A stretch of DNA of 33,733 bases, taken from NCBI GenBank assembly GCA_001823215.1, contig MHTV01000010.1, positions 1 through 33,733 on the forward strand. Reading direction: 5' to 3'. Below are positions 29,484-33,733 of this stretch, piece after piece (the stretch's first letter is position 1; each line of letters starts with the position of its first letter). The notes beneath the pieces were generated by a model that was given only the letters and a program-made list of their open reading frames with translations, was not told the DNA's origin and made no database searches. The DNA is from Candidatus Wildermuthbacteria bacterium RIFCSPHIGHO2_02_FULL_45_25. GTDB taxonomy: Bacteria > Patescibacteriota > Minisyncoccia > Minisyncoccales > UBA10102. A program made the translations under genes and the position numbers.

Positions 29484-29584
29484 TTTAGAGAACGTTAGAG
29501 CGCGACTGGCGCAAGCCCCTCGCCGCGAGGTGATAAGGGGAGCGCCAGGAATTTTTCAGCAGAAACATATCCGTGTTCTCTAAA
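29484..29584. ncRNA. Strongly base-paired element, candidate structured RNA or palindromic mobile remnant
   Basis: A 10-bp perfect outer stem TTTAGAGAAC (29484-29493) / GTTCTCTAAA (29575-29584) encloses a 7-bp stem CTGGCGC (29506-29512) / GCGCCAG (29542-29548). Inside this is a 5-bp stem CCCCT (29516-29520) / AGGGG (29536-29540), with an alternative hairpin CCTCG-CCG-CGAGG (29518-29530). No reading frame fits. It ends 10 bases before the rpoB -35 box. I do not recognise it as a known RNA family, and no T-run follows on either strand. Confidence 0.5.
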
Positions 29585-29644
29585 CCTTGTATTTTACTGG
29601 TTTCATAATTCAAAGCATTGCTTATCACATGCCATTGCTTGTTT

Positions 29645-30715
29645 CTATATAGCGCTTTGCCGCCGGCGCAAGAAGAAAAGCGCTCCCCCCCCGATAATCG
29701 CCGCAAGAATCGGCAGACTGATGAATCCTAACATCATGGGAGACGGCAATTGGAATCCCTCCAACAAAACACGTGCACTCTTGGCCGGAGTTGGAGAGGG
29801 TGAAGGCGAGGATACAGGTTCCCCCGCAATTGGCTGAAGCTCATTGCCACTGGCTTTCTTCCCTGCGGAATCCGTACTCAAAGGAGCGATATAGTAAGAT
29901 ATTCCTTTTCCTACGCCGGGCACAACGATTTCATGTGTGGTTGTCAATCCTCCGTCAATCACTATAAAATCATAATCTCCGGGGGCAACGCCGTATTGTA
30001 CCCATGAGTCAGCTTCTCTATTGGTTTCCCATGTTACTTTTATCTGGTCATCTGCAATCCACAGGGCAGAAGTATTGATCACCAATAAAGCACCCTCGTT
30101 TTTTGGTGTCGGAGTCGCTGAAGCAGAAACTGTTGGTGTCCTGGTAGGAGTTGGAGTTGATGCAATCGGAGTAGTCGAAGTCGGCCGCGGCGCGCTTGTT
30201 GCAGACGGAGAAGGCACAGGAATCGGGGTTTGAAGATCATATACTCCCTTGCCCGAAGCCCCGAGGTTCCATATATTCTGGTTATCTGAATTCCGAAGCA
30301 CTGCGGAATCCGCATTAAACACAATGGTTGCCGTACCTGTTGCCTTGACGCGAAAAGTTACTGCCGCAATCTCTTGGATTCCGGAGAATCCTGGAGATGG
30401 TTCCCCGCCGGAAATCTGAATAAGCCCGTTTCTTACTTCTTTCTCCGCGAATAAAGTCATCACTGACCTGGACGTGTCCACTCCGGTTGCTTCCAACTGA
30501 TCTTGCGGATATGAAAGGTATGCAGCCACCGCATTCACTTGCTCTCCCCCTGTATTCACCATAATTTTCATCTGGAACGTTTGCCCCGGATTGAATACGG
30601 CATTACCCGGTGTTACATACAACATCGCGCTTTGCGCGCGCGCGATAGAAACAATTCCACATGACCACACGCACGCGCTCAATAAGACAAGGATTCCGAA
30701 AGAAAGAAAACGCAT
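29645..30715 (-). CDS. Membrane-anchored cohesin-domain surface protein
   Basis: Secreted protein of 356 residues. A signal peptide ends near residue 27 (ARAQS). A cohesin-type beta-sandwich covers about 30-165 (LYVTPGNAVFNPGQTFQMKI, AAYLSYPQDQLEATGVDTSR, AAVTFRVKATGTATI). A Pro/Thr/Ser linker (165-204) leads to a second beta domain of Fn3/phosphatase-N type (about 208-298, IKVTWETNREADSWVQYG). A Pro/Ser linker, one transmembrane helix (329-349) and FLRRRQ complete the protein. This leaves the cohesin outside and anchored. It is the third cohesin gene in the run, 68 bases after the dockerin-bearing one. A possible promoter TTGGGT-N17-TATAAC is 15 bases before the ATG. Its partner is unknown. 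Confidence 0.85.
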   Translation of the reverse strand: MRFLSFGILVLLSACVWSCGIVSIARAQSAMLYVTPGNAVFNPGQTFQMKIMVNTGGEQVNAVAAYLSYPQDQLEATGVDTSRSVMTLFAEKEVRNGLIQISGGEPSPGFSGIQEIAAVTFRVKATGTATIVFNADSAVLRNSDNQNIWNLGASGKGVYDLQTPIPVPSPSATSAPRPTSTTPIASTPTPTRTPTVSASATPTPKNEGALLVINTSALWIADDQIKVTWETNREADSWVQYGVAPGDYDFIVIDGGLTTTHEIVVPGVGKGISYYIAPLSTDSAGKKASGNELQPIAGEPVSSPSPSPTPAKSARVLLEGFQLPSPMMLGFISLPILAAIIGGGALFFLRRRQSAI

Positions 30716-30783
30716 ACAATAATTACATAAGTTATATATCTCATTGTATCACAACCCAAGAACCTACGACAATTGTGAATTTC

Positions 30784-32745
30784 TCAAAGCTTTGTCCAAT
30801 GGCTCAACATGATGCTAAAATCAAGAATCGAAATTTTTGCATCGCCATTCAGATCGCATGTCGAGACATCCTGTTTCCACCTAGACAAGAGCATGCTTAA
30901 ATCGAACACATTTACTTTCCCATCATTGTTGCAATCGCCGCTCACCGATCCTCCTCCCCCTGGATTTGGAGTTGCCGTTGGCGTAGGCGCGGGAATATAA
31001 TCTCCTCCTCCCCCTCCTCCGCCGCCTCCCCCTCCTCCGACGGAGGAAGAAGATACATCTTGTCCAGACGAAGCATCCACATTGAATTCAATTGGATAAT
31101 CGCTCGCATTTGAATTGCCAGCCGCATCCTTGCACCGAATATAAAAATGGTAGCTATTGCCAGAACTTACCGCAACATCGGCGCGATGCAAAGTGGATCC
31201 TGTAACGGAGAATGCCCGCGACATAGAATCATACGAAACATCCGAACTTTCAGAATAACGACATGAAGCGTTTTCATCGGTTATAATTTCAAGAGAAGCG
31301 TCAGTCGAAGAACCAGACAGAGTACCCGAAGGGCTTCCACTGGAACGCGAAGGAGCAATCGTATCGAGCGACGGAGTTGGCGTGGGCGTTGCGGTCGGAG
31401 TAGATGTTGGTGTTGGAGTAGGCGTTGGACTATCTGTAGGCCCAGGCGTACCTGTTGGTGTGGGTGTCGCAGTCGGGGTCGGCGTGGGTGTAGGAGTAGG
31501 AGTTGGCGTAGGTGTCGGAGCCAAAGCAATGGAAAAATCAATCGGAAAATCACTTCCGTTTTTGTTGTCGAGCGCATCTGCGCATCGCACAAAATATGAA
31601 TATGAATTCCCTTCAGACAGTCCGGTTATCTGAATTGAATGCAACGCTGTTCCGCTCCCGGAAAACGTATTTGTCATCGCGTCATAGCCTGTTCCCGCGC
31701 TTTCCGAATACTTGCATGTGGCCACTTCATCGGTCGTCAAAGAAAGTGTCGAGGAACTCGTGCCTGCCGACAACGTGCCCGATGGAGATCCACCGGAGCG
31801 CGAAGGAGCGATGCTGTCTAGCACAATATTGTCTGACACGATTATGGTGTTTTGGTTTGCGCTATTGTCCCGGCATTCATAATTGACAAATTTTGTCCCG
31901 TTTCCGCTCGTTAACGTCCATGCCTTGCTCGCGGCAAACGGCTCAAATGTTTCCGTGTCAAACACGCCATCATTCGAGTATCTTACATCTTTCACACCGC
32001 TTGCGTCCGTACAGCTAAGCGTGAGTGTAACCGAAGCGCTTGTCGCGGTCGAAGCCCCTCCATTGATACTGATTGAAGCCGCGGGAGCAGTTATGTCAGG
32101 AACAAAAAGCGTATAACTTCCCGCGCAATTCGCATGATTTGTCTTTGCGCATCCGCCCGAGGGCAAAGCATCCGTATCATCCCCGCGCAACGCAAGCACA
32201 TTGGCAGTGTCGTACGTCACTTGAGCTATCCCAGCGGCTTTGACCTGAAATGTAATAACCGCCGCCAACGGACTGCTGCCACCCGTGCCCTGATTGCCAG
32301 GCGCGGGCTCTGCCTGCTGAAGTTGAATTCTTCCCGTTGTGTTATCGAAACTTTTCTCAATCGCATTGTAGTCAAAAACGCTCGAAGATGTATCAATGCT
32401 GATAACCGACAGCAAGGCGGGATCAAAATTAAGATACGCTTTCAATGAAGTAATATTGACCGTTGAAGGAACATACAAACTCACCATCAACGTGCTTCCC
32501 ACAGCGACATCCCCGATTCCCGGTTCCAGAAAAAATTCCGCAGAATTTGCTCCCGGCGCTACCGCCGCAGTTAAGAATTGGGGCGAAACTCGAAACGTAG
32601 CCGCAAAATAATTCAAACGAGCCAAGAATGAATCTCCGAGTATCCATCCGGAAGCAATCGCGCCTGCCGCAACAACGGCAACAACAAGCGCATCGAATTT
32701 ACATAGTCGAACATTCATAGGATTTCTTGGAATTATATTCGTCAC
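30784..32745 (-). CDS. Scaffoldin-like protein with cohesin, Ig-like repeats and dockerin
   Basis: 653 residues from a GTG; an ATG at 32718 (residue 10) is an equally good start. Order: N-terminal hydrophobic segment (19-38), cohesin (about 68-215, LKAYLNFDPALLSVISIDTS), Ig-like domain (217-310), first DTIAPSRS-type repeat (310-408), Thr-Pro linker (409-459), second repeat (461-558), poly-Gly (570-581), Pro-rich linker, and a C-terminal type I dockerin (about 602-650). The dockerin has two calcium loops: DCNNDGKVNVFD and DLNGDAKISILD, each followed by an LS(M/I)-LLS-W helix. Cohesin and dockerin in one chain allow chain-to-chain assembly. It starts 11 bases after the previous cohesin gene. 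Confidence 0.88.
   Translation of the reverse strand: MTNIIPRNPMNVRLCKFDALVVAVVAAGAIASGWILGDSFLARLNYFAATFRVSPQFLTAAVAPGANSAEFFLEPGIGDVAVGSTLMVSLYVPSTVNITSLKAYLNFDPALLSVISIDTSSSVFDYNAIEKSFDNTTGRIQLQQAEPAPGNQGTGGSSPLAAVITFQVKAAGIAQVTYDTANVLALRGDDTDALPSGGCAKTNHANCAGSYTLFVPDITAPAASISINGGASTATSASVTLTLSCTDASGVKDVRYSNDGVFDTETFEPFAASKAWTLTSGNGTKFVNYECRDNSANQNTIIVSDNIVLDSIAPSRSGGSPSGTLSAGTSSSTLSLTTDEVATCKYSESAGTGYDAMTNTFSGSGTALHSIQITGLSEGNSYSYFVRCADALDNKNGSDFPIDFSIALAPTPTPTPTPTPTPTPTATPTPTGTPGPTDSPTPTPTPTSTPTATPTPTPSLDTIAPSRSSGSPSGTLSGSSTDASLEIITDENASCRYSESSDVSYDSMSRAFSVTGSTLHRADVAVSSGNSYHFYIRCKDAAGNSNASDYPIEFNVDASSGQDVSSSSVGGGGGGGGGGGGDYIPAPTPTATPNPGGGGSVSGDCNNDGKVNVFDLSMLLSRWKQDVSTCDLNGDAKISILDFSIMLSHWTKL
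31003..31038 (-). repeat. Poly-glycine tract in the scaffoldin-like gene
   Basis: Twelve consecutive Gly codons (residues 570-581) just before the dockerin, acting as a flexible hinge. Confidence 0.9.
31369..31521 (-). repeat. Thr-Pro tandem repeat in the scaffoldin-like gene
   Basis: About 150 bases of degenerate hexamer ACNCCN units encode the PT-rich linker at residues 409-459. Such tracts vary in copy number easily. Confidence 0.9.
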
Positions 32746-32756
32746 TCAATCTGCCC

Positions 32757-33584
32757 TCACAAACCAAGTTGCGCGATATATGCTCTTGTTCCTGATCCAA
32801 AATATCCCGTTCCTTTCATCAGCCCAAGCGGATACAGAATTGCGCCTGCATACGCTTCTTGAAAACGAACCACGGCGGCCGATGTTAACAATCCGAAGTA
32901 ATCTGTTTCATTCCCGGGAGAACCCGCGCCCGCGCCCGCCACCAGAAATCCTTGAGAATTCAAAAATTGCTGAAGAGCTTCCACGTCAGCTCCCATGTTT
33001 CCTATCTGAAGATTGCGAGTAAACGATGAGAAACCGCCCGGTGTTTCCCCGTCTGTAATTGCAATTGTTGTTTGGACATTTCCATTGGAAAGCACATTTT
33101 CATCGGTTGCATTTAAGACAATTGATCCCGGGGCCATTGAAACCGCGGCTGTTCCCGGACGAACCGTACGGAAGGTAATTTTTGCAACCCGAACCTTGTC
33201 TCCTGAAATTCCAGGCAAGGGCGCTGAACCCTGGAGATTAATCCTTGCCAAAGAACCGGACTCTTTCACATGAGTGGTATCCCACCAATAAGGAAACTCG
33301 CTTGAAACAGTATCAATGCCAGCTACCGACAGCATCGTTGGATCATACGTCAAAGATGTTTGGAATGAGGTAACTGGCATACCCGTATTCAGCAGGAAAT
33401 CCACCGCCACAAGCTGATTCATTTTTCCTGACACCGATTGAGGCACGAGAGAAAACATCGCGCTTCCATTATTCCCGCGCGTAGACATCATGCCAGGGGC
33501 GTATGTTTGCGCCGCAGCCACAACAGGAATGCCGGCGACTGTCAGAGCCAAACTGCTGAATATTGCGATTATTTTTTTCTTCAT
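32757..33584 (-). CDS. Secreted cohesin-domain protein with peptidoglycan-binding domain
   Basis: 275 residues. The signal peptide has KKK, a hydrophobic core and a cleavage site near VAAAQ (residue 26). A cohesin-like domain covers about 41-175 (FSLVPQSVSGKMNQLVAVDF, SLTYDPTMLSVAGIDTVSSE, AKITFRTVRPGTAAVSM). A PG_binding_1 module follows at about 188-273 (LQIGNMGADVEALQQFLNSQ, AAVVRFQEAYA, GLMKGTGYFGSGTRAYI), ending the protein. The module has the same pattern as the one inserted in the peptide-binding protein at 11089-13125. This suggests a cohesin held at the cell wall. It is 64 bases after the stop of the dockerin gene upstream; no Shine-Dalgarno sequence is present. It lacks a membrane helix. 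Confidence 0.85.
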   Translation of the reverse strand: MKKKIIAIFSSLALTVAGIPVVAAAQTYAPGMMSTRGNNGSAMFSLVPQSVSGKMNQLVAVDFLLNTGMPVTSFQTSLTYDPTMLSVAGIDTVSSEFPYWWDTTHVKESGSLARINLQGSAPLPGISGDKVRVAKITFRTVRPGTAAVSMAPGSIVLNATDENVLSNGNVQTTIAITDGETPGGFSSFTRNLQIGNMGADVEALQQFLNSQGFLVAGAGAGSPGNETDYFGLLTSAAVVRFQEAYAGAILYPLGLMKGTGYFGSGTRAYIAQLGL

Positions 33585-33648
33585 AGAAACTTCGTTTTTA
33601 TTTCTTATAATACGCGCATCTTCCGATATTTCGCATCCTCCCGCCTAT

Positions 33649-33733
33649 CTACCTCGACCAGTTCGCCATCATCTTGTTCACATCATAGATGTCAACCTTG
33701 CTGTCCGGCAGTCCTCCTGGGCCGTTGACATCT
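33649..33733 (-). CDS. C-terminal end of a dockerin protein (partial)
   Basis: The minus-strand frame entering from the window edge reads DVNGPGGLPDSKVDIYDVNK then MMANWSR and a TAG stop. This is the second half of a type I dockerin: calcium loop D-x-N-x-D-x-K-x-D-x-x-D, then the hydrophobic helix VNKMMANW. Five residues (PGGLP) are inserted in the loop between Gly4 and Asp5, which is unusual. It is the gene before the three cohesin genes, on the same strand, so the operon continues outside the window. Only 27 residues are visible, so nothing can be said of its main domain. Confidence 0.7.
   Translation of the reverse strand, partial: DVNGPGGLPDSKVDIYDVNKMMANWSR

Noticed and set aside
29484-29584. 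Simple rho-independent terminator for the cohesin operon
   Set aside because: No T-run follows on either strand, and the outer stem encloses about 80 bases, far too many for a terminator loop.
31369-31521. CRISPR-like repeat array
   Set aside because: The repeats are degenerate hexamers in frame, encoding a Thr-Pro linker, with no spacers.

Overview
The window looks like a chromosomal piece of a Candidate Phyla Radiation (Patescibacteria) bacterium, most likely of the Parcubacteria group. This is inferred from several traits. The rpsF-ssb-rpsR operon has no rplI, and L9 is known to be missing from CPR ribosomes. UvrC is short and lacks its C-terminal HhH domain. Many signature proteins are small or lineage-specific: SecG, zinc-ribbon S18, a peptide-binding protein with an inserted peptidoglycan-binding module, and cohesin/dockerin surface proteins. 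Most genes have A/T-rich starts without a Shine-Dalgarno sequence. The lineage is an inference; there is no rRNA gene to confirm it.

Layout, left to right. Positions 1-285: end of a probable serine recombinase, running antisense through a tRNA-Ser(GGA) gene. 268-2976 (minus): a tight membrane-stress-like operon lemA-htpX-zinc-ribbon protein-DUF5674-like protein-helical hypothetical. 3050-5133 (minus): groES-groEL, with a strong promoter and a CIRCE operator. 5183-5670 (plus): an isolated orphan gene with its own promoter, structured leader, Shine-Dalgarno sequence and terminator. 5677-8557 (minus): uvrA. 8634-9045 (plus): small membrane protein and a terminator. 9137-10411: short uvrC. 10429-13125: holin-like membrane protein, secG and an anchored oligopeptide-binding protein. 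13164-16081: tRNA-Leu(CAG), RNase J, trpS. 16110-17626 (minus): phosphomannomutase/phosphoglucomutase. 17674-18959 (plus): rpsF-ssb-rpsR. 18965-22293 (minus): recA and ftsK, each with its own promoter. 22355-29474 (minus): rpoB-rpoC. 29484-29584: a strongly base-paired element with no gene. 29645-33733 (minus): three cohesin-domain secreted proteins in tandem, preceded at the window edge by the tail of a dockerin protein.

Most genes are housekeeping: protein folding, excision repair, recombination, chromosome segregation, transcription, translation and RNA decay. Two themes stand out. First, several core genes (uvrA, pmm, rpsF, recA, probably the holin-like gene) have near-consensus promoters whose -10 box lies only 6-11 bases before the start codon, so their mRNAs should be leaderless or nearly so. 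The only two convincing Shine-Dalgarno sequences belong to the two small orphan genes around uvrA. Second, the right end looks like a scaffoldin-type surface assembly. One protein has cohesin plus a peptidoglycan-binding domain, one has cohesin plus Ig-like repeats plus dockerin, one has cohesin plus a membrane anchor, and a fourth ends in dockerin. This cluster and the structured element next to it are the best candidates for something not yet described.
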